Part shown: in pieces, positions 8,428 to 18,400 of the stretch
How the letters are laid out: every line of letters starts with the position of its first letter
Numbering within the stretch: the first letter of the stretch is position 1
Source: a virus
Direction: 5' to 3' (one strand)
Length of the DNA stretch: 39,944 nucleotides
Virus record (IMG/VR): IMGVR_UViG_3300025127_000084
Location: 1 to 39,944 of that record
The notes under the pieces: model-generated
Databases searched by the model: none
What the model saw: only the letters and a program-made list of their open reading frames with translations
What the model was told of the DNA's origin: nothing
Position numbers and translations under genes: made by a program

Positions 8428-9225
8428 TCATATATCTTTTTGTTGAGTAGGACTATATGATTTTGCGTCACTGAAAAATGCAGTAGTTTCACTAAATCCA
8501 AAATCATCATCAGGTCCTGCGTCAATTGGATCTGGAGTAACTGTGTATCTTACTTCACGTTTTGCATTCTTAGTATTTGTATCTGTGCTGTAATCAACTT
8601 GAACTTTTCTAATTAATCCATCAGTTGAATCGGCAACAGGACCAAACAGATAAGTCTTTGCAGTAAAACTTAATGTATATATTAACGCTCTCCGAGTTGA
8701 AAAATCACCCTCATAATCATCTTGAAAATTAATAGAGTCCAAAACTATTGGTATGTCTCTTTTCTCTCCAATGGAATTTACTAAATCAACAGTTAAATTG
8801 AAAGATGGTTGGAAGAAAGGTAGTATTTGTTCTACAATCTGTAAAGAATCATCATTTAATTTAGCAAGAATATTTAATTCAAATCCTATGTTGTACGGGA
8901 CAGGCATAAAAACTTTTTTTAAATTAGTGCCATCAGATGCTTTGAATGTTTGTGTAACTCCTGTTTTTCTTGTAGGATCGTAAGTCACATTAGTCATTTC
9001 AAATGACATTCGAGGTAGTGTTATTTGAACTGGTTTATTTAAATCTGCTTGTTGCTCTAATCTTGCTAAGAATTTCTGTGATGGTCCATAAGCTAAGGGA
9101 ACCTTTATTTCACTATAAGTATTCCCATCTTTATCATCATGTCTGATGTAGATTGAATTAAATAATGTTCCAAACGAAACGATTGTTTTTCTAATTATTT
9201 CGTGATAGTAATAAGTTCCTAACAT
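8428..9225 (-). CDS. 15: Tail sheath stabiliser and completion protein, gp15-like
   Basis: This 265-residue protein is close to T4 gp15 (272). The opening MLGTYYYHEIIRKTIVSFGTLFNSIYIRH, split by its conserved YYHEIIRKT core, is the typical start of cyanophage gp15. A long central region (PLAYGPSQKFLARLEQQ, LPRMSFEMTNVTYDPTRK) follows. Gp15 forms the hexameric ring closing the head-proximal end of the tail and joining it to the neck. The start codon overlaps the gp14 stop (TAATG), so translation is probably coupled. The last 50 residues are acidic and low in structure. Confidence 0.85.
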   Translation of the reverse strand: MLGTYYYHEIIRKTIVSFGTLFNSIYIRHDDKDGNTYSEIKVPLAYGPSQKFLARLEQQADLNKPVQITLPRMSFEMTNVTYDPTRKTGVTQTFKASDGTNLKKVFMPVPYNIGFELNILAKLNDDSLQIVEQILPFFQPSFNLTVDLVNSIGEKRDIPIVLDSINFQDDYEGDFSTRRALIYTLSFTAKTYLFGPVADSTDGLIRKVQVDYSTDTNTKNAKREVRYTVTPDPIDAGPDDDFGFSETTAFFSDAKSYSPTQQKDI

Positions 9226-10655
9226 TAAAATGTACCAAATGGATTTCCTTCTGAAAAGTCAATGATGTCATCAGCTTCACTTTCGATTTCATCACTCTTA
9301 TCGTATTTATCAGCAAATTCTGCTGATTCTATAAAGTCAACGGTAAATCTTGCTCCAGAAGTGCTACCTACTGCCACATCACCAGATATGAATGTACCAT
9401 CCGTAGTGCCTAATTTAAGAACATTTTGAACAGAATCCCAAGACTTAACCCTTCCTCTAGCACCAGAAATAGAACCTGTAACAAGTTCATTAAATTTATA
9501 TGTTCCGATACCGGTTATTACTGGAGGTGGGGTAACAGTTGCTATACCAGTTCCTGATGTATATCCAATTCCTGCATCTGATATTAATATTGATGTAACA
9601 AAACCAGCAGCATTTACTTTAGCAATACCAGTTGCAGTGCCCACTCCTGATGTTGGCGTCGTAAATGTAAGAGTTGGATCAATTGCATATCCACTTCCAC
9701 TTGATGCAATACTTACTGTTCCGATACCTGCAGAGGTTTTGACCAAATAAGCAGTTGCAGCAGCACCAACACCATAAGATGTTGAACCGACACCTATAAC
9801 AGTTGATGCAGCACTGACTATTGTTACTGTCGGTGTTACTGTGTATCCTGCACCGGGATTTGTCAACAATATTTCCTTCACAGAAAATACGTTATTAACA
9901 CTTGTTGTAATTGCAACAGCTGTTGCATCTATTCCACCAGCTGGTGCTGTAGATATTGATACATTTGGTGTTTTAGTGTAACCTGAACCATCATCATTTA
10001 ATATAATTTTACGAATGTATCCTGAAGTAGTAGTTACTCCTAAAGTCGCAGTAGATCCTATTGATATGAGTTTAAGAGAAGTTATATATCCTTGATTGAC
10101 TAATTGACTATCAATCGACTGTGTAGTGGTGTTAAGTTGATCCCAACCACCCATCTCATCTTCTAATTCGAAGAGTTCACACTTTAATTGATAGACATAA
10201 TTTTTACCTAATTGATAAAATGGTTCTTCGTGTTCAACAAACTTTATTTCAAAAATTCTTTGTCCTAATGGAAAATAAATTAAATCTCCCTCTCTTGGTC
10301 TTGTAGACACTTCAATTTCATCAGCTGGTAAACTTGCTAAAAATGGTGATATAAAGTCTTCAAACCTTTCCTTAGATATGGTAACTGTCAATTCATCCTT
10401 TAAACTCATACCAAATTTTGTCATTACATCACCTGCACCTCCGTATCCATCAAAGGTATTGACATATGCTTCGATCAAAAAAGTATCATTAAATGTAGAT
10501 GATTGGATTTCAGTTAAAATCGAATCTTTTTTTATAATTTTACGAGGTAAATATACTACTTCTACACCATAAATTTTTAATTGTTCATTAATTAATTCTT
10601 GAACAAGTCGTTGTTCACTTTGTGATCCTTGTAGGAAAAAGGGATTTAGTGCCAT
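9225..10655 (-). CDS. 14: Neck protein gp14-like with an inserted GxGY repeat region
   Basis: Residues 1–170 (MALNPFFLQGSQSEQRL, PRKIIKKDSILTE, GDLIYFPLGQRIFEIKFVEHE) match cyanophage neck protein gp14, which with gp13 forms the head–tail connector ring. The last 30 residues (FADKYDKSDEIE, then EGNPFGTF) also look like a normal gp14 end. Between them, residues about 195–385 hold four GxGY-type repeats (DGSGYTKTP at 222, GAGYTVTP at 269, GSGYAIDP at 320, GIGYTSG at 361) followed by a KFNELVTGSISGARGRV domain. The total of 476 residues is far above T4 gp14 (256). The repeats resemble those in the baseplate giants of this window. The start is ATG 10655, 5 bases after the gp13 stop. Confidence 0.85.
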   Translation of the reverse strand: MALNPFFLQGSQSEQRLVQELINEQLKIYGVEVVYLPRKIIKKDSILTEIQSSTFNDTFLIEAYVNTFDGYGGAGDVMTKFGMSLKDELTVTISKERFEDFISPFLASLPADEIEVSTRPREGDLIYFPLGQRIFEIKFVEHEEPFYQLGKNYVYQLKCELFELEDEMGGWDQLNTTTQSIDSQLVNQGYITSLKLISIGSTATLGVTTTSGYIRKIILNDDGSGYTKTPNVSISTAPAGGIDATAVAITTSVNNVFSVKEILLTNPGAGYTVTPTVTIVSAASTVIGVGSTSYGVGAAATAYLVKTSAGIGTVSIASSGSGYAIDPTLTFTTPTSGVGTATGIAKVNAAGFVTSILISDAGIGYTSGTGIATVTPPPVITGIGTYKFNELVTGSISGARGRVKSWDSVQNVLKLGTTDGTFISGDVAVGSTSGARFTVDFIESAEFADKYDKSDEIESEADDIIDFSEGNPFGTF

Positions 10656-10660
10656 ACATC

Positions 10661-11506
10661 TTACCCAATAAAATCAAGAGGTGGTAACTCATATTCCAGA
10701 GTCATTCTTTCTCTGATGCTTGTCAATTCTCTTTCAGCGTCTTCATATATTTCTCTTCCGTTCAATTCTATACCACCAGGAAGTTTAACTCCTTTAAATT
10801 TGATAAGATTTTGTCCCCATTGTCTTTTTAAAAGAGCTGTCAAATACATCTTAAGAAATGGATCATCAAAGACTTTTGTAAATTCTGTAGGGTCTAAAGC
10901 TCTGTGGCAATCAATTATCAAATAATTATCAACTTCCTGTGCTTTCCAATCAATGTCCAAATACAATCTATTTTGTCTTCTATTAAATCTAATTTGTTTA
11001 TCTGTTGTTAAAAGAAAATCTATATCTTCAAGATAAGTTTTTGTCATGGAATATTGCAATAAATCGACAGAATTAAAACGATACAAATCATTTAAAAATA
11101 ATTGATATTTAATACTAAACATCCCACCAGAAATAGTGCTTGAATCAAATTTAAAAACTTTTTCTATACCTATAACAGAGTCTGGAATTTGTATGAAATT
11201 TGAAGTTTCATAAAAATTCGAGGTTATAGTTCCCATTCCACTTATATTTGTTGATGTTCCTGTGGTGGTAACAATTCCCACACCATCAGTGCCACTTGCT
11301 TTTCCCCTATCTAAATCCTCTTGAGTCAATTGATATTTTAAGTACATTCTCTCAATACCATCATAATGTCGATTATTAAAAAGTTGTATGGCATCATCGA
11401 CAGAATCATCAATTTGATCATCATCAATATTAATTTCAAGCACAGGTGCACCTAATTTTCTTAGACAATAATCTATTAATTCTTGTCGAGTACTTGGTTT
11501 TGCCAT
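10661..11506 (-). CDS. 13: Neck protein gp13-like
   Basis: The product has 281 residues; T4 gp13 has 309. The N-terminal stretch LIDYCLRKLGAPVLEINIDDDQ followed by DAIQLFNNRHYDG is a hallmark of cyanophage gp13. The C-terminal part (YLTALLKRQWGQNLIKFKG, GREIYEDAERELTSIRERM) is a helical segment of the connector fold. Together with gp14 it should form the neck ring that completes the DNA-filled head. The start ATG overlaps the stop of the preceding 127-aa gene (TGATG). A Ser/Gly/Thr-rich loop at residues 75–95 (TTTGTSTNISGMGTI) looks like a small insertion. Confidence 0.88.
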   Translation of the reverse strand: MAKPSTRQELIDYCLRKLGAPVLEINIDDDQIDDSVDDAIQLFNNRHYDGIERMYLKYQLTQEDLDRGKASGTDGVGIVTTTGTSTNISGMGTITSNFYETSNFIQIPDSVIGIEKVFKFDSSTISGGMFSIKYQLFLNDLYRFNSVDLLQYSMTKTYLEDIDFLLTTDKQIRFNRRQNRLYLDIDWKAQEVDNYLIIDCHRALDPTEFTKVFDDPFLKMYLTALLKRQWGQNLIKFKGVKLPGGIELNGREIYEDAERELTSIRERMTLEYELPPLDFIG

Positions 11507-11889
11507 CAGAAAGCACCTCCATCAAGGTCTGCCACATCACCCGTGAATGTTACGACACCTGATACTCCTGTAATTATACCTGCTTGTATTTTAATTCCAC
11601 TCACCGTTGTTATTCCAGTCACATTTAGTTCAGTTAAATCTCCAACGACAGATCCTGTAATACCTGTTAGTTTACTTCCATCACCATAGTATGTAACTAA
11701 TCCTACACCACTTGTTGCTGTTATGAATCCAGTCTGTATTTCAACTCCACCAAGCGTAGAGATACCTGTTACAAGTAATTGTGATACAGAAGCAATTCCT
11801 CCGATTACATTTTTTGTAGATTTTGTGCTAGATGTGGTTAAAACCTTGATTGCGTCTGATTGACCAATTCTAATGTTAAGATCTGACAT
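11506..11889 (-). CDS. Small virion protein with fibre-type YGDGSxLTGI repeats
   Basis: This 127-residue protein begins MSDLNIRIGQSDAIKVL. It then runs into beta-rich Thr/Gly/Ile repeats, including YYGDGSKLTGI and two copies of LNVTGI/LLVTGISTLGGVEIQ-like strands ending in ITATSGVG or ITGVSGV. The same YGDGSxLTGI element links the repeat blocks of the large fibre at 2144–7975. It lies between the baseplate and neck genes in a chain of TAATG and TGATG overlaps, so it is probably a virion protein, perhaps a short fibre or adaptor. I recall equivalents in this place in cyanophages, labelled only as structural or hypothetical. No enzymatic motif is seen. Confidence 0.8.
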   Translation of the reverse strand: MSDLNIRIGQSDAIKVLTTSSTKSTKNVIGGIASVSQLLVTGISTLGGVEIQTGFITATSGVGLVTYYGDGSKLTGITGSVVGDLTELNVTGITTVSGIKIQAGIITGVSGVVTFTGDVADLDGGAF

Positions 11890-12227
11890 TATTGTGTTAC
11901 ACCCTCCCTGACTAAAGCAGAACCTTCAACGACTCGTGTTTTTATATCACCTGTCGTAACGACAATATCATATACGTATCTGCCTGGTTTAATAGCAGCG
12001 GTTGTTGTTGCAGCAAGAGCAACATTAATGAGACCATTATCAGAATCTACAATTACAGACTCAAAGTCTGTTGCTGTAGAACTAGCAGAGTGTTTTCTTA
12101 ACTGTGCAGCTATAGTATACCCAGATAAATTAAATGGCGCATTATCCTCAGTAGATCCTAAGTCAAAACTTTGACTAAAAGTTGATCCTGCGTTAATAAT
12201 TAAGTTTGAGACATATACTGCTGACAT
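11889..12227 (-). CDS. 112-aa beta-sandwich-like phage structural protein
   Basis: The product (MSAVYVSNLIINAGSTFSQS) has the look of a small all-beta baseplate domain. It has an opening NLIINAGSTFSQSFDLG, a polar loop, GYTIAAQLRKHS, then a series of short strands ending IKPGRYVYDIVV and a C-terminal GSALVREGVTQ. This pattern is like the N-terminal domain of phage baseplate upper proteins (BppU-like), which is a weak fold-level resemblance from memory. Its neighbours are baseplate and neck genes, so a role as a baseplate or neck decoration is likely. The gene is preceded by a 26-base gap with a possible late promoter, and its stop overlaps the next start (TAATG). Confidence 0.75.
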   Translation of the reverse strand: MSAVYVSNLIINAGSTFSQSFDLGSTEDNAPFNLSGYTIAAQLRKHSASSTATDFESVIVDSDNGLINVALAATTTAAIKPGRYVYDIVVTTGDIKTRVVEGSALVREGVTQ

Positions 12228-12245
12228 CTGTTTAAAGTGATCCTA

Positions 12246-12257
12246 ATTAATATTTAG
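12246..12257 (-). promoter_or_regulatory. Weak late-promoter candidate with a short palindrome
   Basis: On the minus strand, CCTAAATATTAATTAGG upstream of ATG 12227 contains TAAATA, 6 of 8 bases of the T4 late consensus. It also forms a CCTAA/TTAGG inverted repeat. It overlaps the stop of the 68-aa gene. The evidence is thin. Confidence 0.2.
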
Positions 12258-12460
12258 GTCTTGTTAAGGTTTTTAATTAATAAAGAAAGTGATTCTTTAA
12301 TTTCTTCAATATCATTTTTCATTTTATTCATTTCATCTTCTTTGTTTTTTTGAGTTTTTATCATTTTTAAGTGTTGCTCATATCCAAGATCATCACAATT
12401 TACGATAGCTCCTGTAGATTTATCTCTATAGAGATTTGAATGTCCTTCAACTTTAATCAT
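12254..12460 (-). CDS. 68-aa coiled-coil phage protein
   Basis: The N-terminal 30 residues (MIKVEGHSNLYRDKSTGAIV, then NCDDLGYEQHL) are a compact conserved-looking segment. The remaining 38 form a charged heptad helix (MNKMKNDIEEIKESLSLLIKNL), probably an oligomerising coiled coil. I recall the VEGHSNLYRD start from cyanophage genomes, where the gene follows the large DUF4815 protein and has no known function. The ATG overlaps the stop of the 2521-aa gene by four bases (ATGA), a strong sign of coupled translation and of a joint role in the baseplate, either as a small subunit or a chaperone; that role is inferred. Confidence 0.8.
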   Translation of the reverse strand: MIKVEGHSNLYRDKSTGAIVNCDDLGYEQHLKMIKTQKNKEDEMNKMKNDIEEIKESLSLLIKNLNKT

Positions 12461-15400
12461 CTGACTGCAATAGTCCTCAACTCTTTCAATTTTGGATATT
12501 CTGATTGATTTGAACTAAACATAACAATTTTCACAGCATATCCAATAAACTCATCCAAATTATCTGCAGTAAATTGATATTCTCTATATTCATTATTAGC
12601 ACTTGTAGGCACAAACGAATCTGGTCTACCATCATTTTTTACTGAATCTACAACTAAATCTCCAAATCCATCATCAGGATCAACTCCAACCAAATTTTTA
12701 TAACCAGGAAATAGTTCAAAAGATTGTGATATATTATCAGAATCTTTCTTAAGTAAACTGTATAATACTCTGAAATCAGAAGATGGTGGTCTGTATCCAG
12801 TTAAAAATACTTTTAATGAGGTTGCAGGTTTATTTAATGTAATTAAATTTGTTACATATGTGGCACTATGAGGATCATCATTAATTGATTTAACCAAATT
12901 ACTGCTACTATAATTTTCAAATCCAATAGGATTATTGATTCTATGTGAAATAAATTCAACTTCAAAGGGTTGAGACATATCTATCGCTGGAGATAAATTT
13001 TCATTATTTGAAGAAAAGTTCATCAATAACGTGAAAGATTTATTTCTTGGTAAAGAAGTCAAATATGCATTTTCATTTAATTTAGATGCAACTAATCTTG
13101 TTCCATTTAAAGAATTGTATGTGTTAAGTTGAATAGGTTCATAACCTTTATCAGCAAATGAAATCTCACTTCCTCCAACACTTGTTCCAGATACAGTTCT
13201 GATTGAAGCTTCAATATTTGTTTTATTTACCTCACCATTTTCTTGAACACCTACAGGGGTTAATGTATCAAAAATTGGAACCAGAGAATCAAAAGCAATA
13301 TTTTCTGTTGATTTGACTTCAAGTCCACCACCAGCTGCGTTTGAATTAAATGATAACTGAGGAGCACCTGTGAAACTTAAAGGGTCAATAGATCGACTTG
13401 CACCATTTTTTGTTCTATCTATTTCTACAAAATAACTATCTAAATCACCTTCTATACTACTAACTGATAGATCATCTCTAACAATCCTTCTAAGAGAAAC
13501 ACCATTTAATTCATATTTTGATACTAGTGATCCTATATCATGTTTTGGAATAATATTTGTGTTATCGACACCTCTTCCATTTGAACCTGATGCTATTTTG
13601 AGTACACCAACATCAACTGCATTATATCCTATAATTTCATTGTTTATTTTAACATATCCTGTATTCGCAGATCCAACTGGGAATCCCTCAAAGGATACAA
13701 AGTTTGTTGTATTTGCAACACTAATATTAGTTAATTCTGAACTTAAAAGATCAGTAGTTAACTCTGTAGGAGTAACATCACTAGCAACATCAGAAATACT
13801 TAATTTATTAGTGCTTGAGTGCATTCCATGATCAAGTGCTTTAACTTTAAACACTTTACCAGAATTTTTACCTGTTTCATTAAATACAGAAGTTACAATT
13901 GTAGTGGCTGCAAGACTAACTATATCACCAGAATCATTAAAGAAACTAACTGCGGATCCAACTGAAAATGTATTCTGATCTCCCTGTACATCTGTAAGGT
14001 AAATAGTATCAATTTTAAGTTGATTACCAAAACCAACTGTAAACTCTGCACCAGTACCTGTTGCTACTCCAGCAGATCCTCCAACAGTTGAAGTTACAAT
14101 TCCTATCTTATCACCTATTCTGTACCCTTGTCCTATACCACCAGCAACTGCTCCTGTTATGACTGTGCCGCTATCAATAACACCATCAGTTGCTGATATA
14201 TTTAATTTTAATCCAGAACCTTTACCAGTTATTGCAAAAGTTTCTACAAAAGTATCAGTCACATAATTTGTTCCTCCATTTGTTAAAATAAGACAATTTG
14301 GATTAGTACCTACTGATTGACCAACACCAGTTATTGTAGCAGTAGTAGCTGAATTTCTTCCACATATTTTTCTTCCTTCTGTCAGAATACCAACTAAAGG
14401 TGATCCAGAATTAATTGTAGTAATTCCGATAGTTCCTGTTTTCGGGAAAGTTTCGATTGGATTTGGACTTAAGTTTGGAACATATCCATTACTAAAATCT
14501 AAATCAGGATTTGTGAGGAACAAAGATCCACTCTGAACAAATTTTGCTTTATATAATTTAAATGTTAAATCTTGCTCGTTATCTTCAGTCCAAAGTGCAC
14601 CGTTTTGTGATTTAAATAATGCACCATTTGCATATTGTTTAGAATATTGTAATGCAGAACCACCAGACGCACCAGGTATTGATTGAGCATTGACAGCAGT
14701 CTCACCATGAACTCCGGTATGAACAATATACTTCTTAGATGATGGAGCTAAAAGAACAATCGCATATGATTTTCCTGCTGGTAAATAAACAGGCTCTGAG
14801 AATATAAATTTAGTTCCAACTGACGCATCATCAGATGTTAAAATATTAGGAGTAACTACTCCATTTAAAACATTAGTAGGTGCTAATGTTTTTGAAGCTA
14901 AAACAGTTCTTGATGGTCTTGCTCCTTGAGTTGTTTCTCTTAATTGTAAAGTAATTTCTCTTTCTTCATCTATAGTTTTGAAAAATACTTCAACTGCAGT
15001 AATAAACGCACCATTTTGATCTTCACTAGTATTGTTCGCAGTGATCTCAACATCACTACCACTTCCAACTACAAATGTCTGTGCTAAAGGATCATAATAC
15101 TCAGCTACAACCGTGACCCTATCCTGATGAATTACACTTATCTCAGTATCAATATCAGCTTCAAATGAATTGTTTATATTTAAATTAACTGAACTTACAG
15201 TTGTTATTACATCATTTTGCCATCTTTCAACGGTTCCACTTGCAGTATAAGGTATTTCTGCTGCATAAACATCTGGATCAACACCAGGAGTAAAACCACT
15301 ATTTGATGGACTACTTGTTATCTTTAAAGTTTTTGTTCCTGTGGAAATACGTATTGGTGGTCTAGGATTAGTATATGGGTTTCTTATAAAGAATGATCCC

Positions 15401-18400
15401 TGTAAATCCCCAAAGTTATCACTTATTAACTTTACATCCTTCACAAATGCCACTGCATTTGATTCTTGCCCTTCGAGTCTAAAGTTTTTACCCAAATATC
15501 CATAGTAACTACCTTGAGCCTCTTCACTTAAAGATCTAGTATCTACATTAATTACAGTTGATGTTTGTGAATAATTTTGTGGTAATGCAATTCCTGATTC
15601 AGCGTATGGATCAAATTGATATGTTTGTGTTGGATTATTAAATTCACCTTCTTTATGGTCAGGTTGACATGCCCTGAAAATCATTGTTGGTGTTTGATTA
15701 TTATTTGTTGAGTCATATACATTTACCTGTTCACCAATTATAAAAGTCCCTTGTGATCCATTTGTCTCACCATTTATGTTTGGAGTTATCTCAACTAACT
15801 TAGGAATAAAATCAATAGCTTGACCATCTAAAAATACATAAAATCTCTTTCCTGATGGAAAATTACTTACTGAAAATTCTGTATTTCTAGATCTCATAAA
15901 ATCATCAGTATCTGATGACTCTCTTTGATTTCTAATAGTAACATCTGCATTATTGAAAGTAGTGCTTCCACTTGCATTTCCTAATAATGATAAATTACCA
16001 GTTATTGTATTTTCACCTGTAATATCACCTAATTTTGTTGTTATGACATCACCATTTGCAACTCCTAATTGAGCTCCTTGACCAGGTCTGAGTCTCTTAG
16101 TTTCAGTGGTATCATTAAAATTAGTCATTGAACCTTGCAGTTCAGCACTAACATTAGTATTCATATTGATTGTGCGATTAATAGGTAGACCAGTTTGAGT
16201 TACGTGATTGTCATCTAGTTGAATTAATCGTGTCCACATATCCATTCTTGGATTAAGGGAAATTTCACCTCTATATGTTGGTATTAAAAATGGGTTTACA
16301 TTTTCAGTGCTTGTTGCAAATACTTGATCTATCCATCCTACTTCTTCATAATCTAATGTAATTAAGTTTCCAGTTTTTCTTACATTCGTATCAAATAAAT
16401 CATAATCTATGGATTGATCAGTAGTTGCACTTGTTGTTGCAACTTTGGGAAGTGGTACTAGTTTAAGAGTATTTCTTGATCTCTCTGGTATAAGTTCGTT
16501 AGATTTTGTGTCTATTTCACTACTAGAAAGTAATTTATTTCTTCTATCATAATTTCTAAATGGATCTACAAAAAATCCACTTTTAAATCTATTTCTACCT
16601 TCAGAATCTAATATCTGTAAAGATTGTACATTTGTTTCTAATAATGATAATGATGTTACCTCTTCTAAATTTGAAACTCTATCCTCTAAAAATCCAATAT
16701 CTTTCATTCGATATCTTTTATTTTCAGTGATAATAATCATAGCGTTCTGAGGAACATAAAGATAGGGTGGTAAAGTTATTGTTGCCAACTTCATCAAACG
16801 ATCATTTCTAACTGGTGGTTTTGGATCAATGGATGAAACACCCTTGTCATACACAAATTCACCCCTTTCACTTAAATATAAACAATCAGTTCTTGGTAAA
16901 TAATAATTATATCCAAGCAGAGTACTTTCATTTGGTGTAATGAATTGTGTTATTGAAGAATCAAAATTTCTAGATCCAAAATCAAATGGTGATTTAGCAT
17001 TTGTTGAAGTATTATAGACAGGGACTCTTGGTCTAAAATCAATTGTATCAGAAGCTCTTATTCCTGAAGAATCTATATTAGGGATGTCATTGGTATATCT
17101 TTCTTTGTCATAACTAAAAACTGTGAAAACATCTCCAGTATCATCTACAGGAACTGAATAATAATCAAATACGATTAATAAACGTCTTGTTGGTTCAGGG
17201 ACTCCTTTTTTTCTTATGATTCTTGAATAATCATAATAATCTTCTCTTTGACCCTTATCTAAGTTATAAGAAAATGTAAGGTCTTTAAATTTGCCAGCAT
17301 TTACTATCGTATTTACTTTTGTTTTAATATCGGATTCATCAAACGTGACTTCATCTTCAGCTGAGAATCTATCACTCGTGAGATAAACTATTCCTAATTG
17401 GTTAGATGCTGGTTTAGAAATAATCCTAGCAACCGCATTACCACCAATTATATTTTCACCAATTATAGCATTATTATTAACATCCACAGTATCACTAAAA
17501 CTTATAGTATCTACCACAGGATCATTATCATCTAATGATTCATATATTGCAATGACTGCAGAAACATCAGGATAATTTAATGATATTTCATCATCTTGAA
17601 CTCTTAAACCAAATCTTTTATCGGGTGTCAATCCATTTGATATTCCACCAAATGGTGAATTTTTTGTTAATCTTACATTATAAGATTGACTTTTGTTAAA
17701 TGTTTTTATTTTACTTTTTATTTCATTCTTCTTAAGAGTCGCATTAAAAATAACAGCATCATTAGTTAATCCATTAATTGTTAATGATGATCCATCTCCA
17801 CCTAAACTAAAAATTTGTTCTGATATGCCTTGAATTGTACCATCATCATTATGAATTGAGTATCTTTCTTGATCAAAACTTTCAAAAGTAGTATTGACGA
17901 TACCAGAATCGGTGGCATTTACACTTAATTGATTGCCAGTTACTGATTTTCCTGTAATTTGTTTAGTAACAGTTAATCTAGAATTTGATAGATCAACAGA
18001 CTCAACATTTAAATTATTAAGTGGAACATAAAGATTTCCACTTCCTCTTATATTTGGAGCTCCTGCGAATAATGAAACTTGCACGTTATTATTTGGAAGT
18101 GAACCATCAAAAATACCAGTTACACTATTTAAAGGTTCTATTATAACTGATAGTCCATCAGATGCAACTTCTTTAACTTTATTAAATATTTCAATGCTAC
18201 TACTAAGTCTATTATATCTTACAACACTACCTTTTCTTAATCCTAAAAATGAATCTCCTCCGGCGGTAATTGTAGAAACACCACCACTTCTATTAGATAT
18301 ATCAACAACGTTAATTCCATTTGGAATTCTAAATGTTTCGAGAAATGAATCAGCTCTAAAACCATCTCCACCAATATTTGGATAACCTGCCGAAGTTGGT

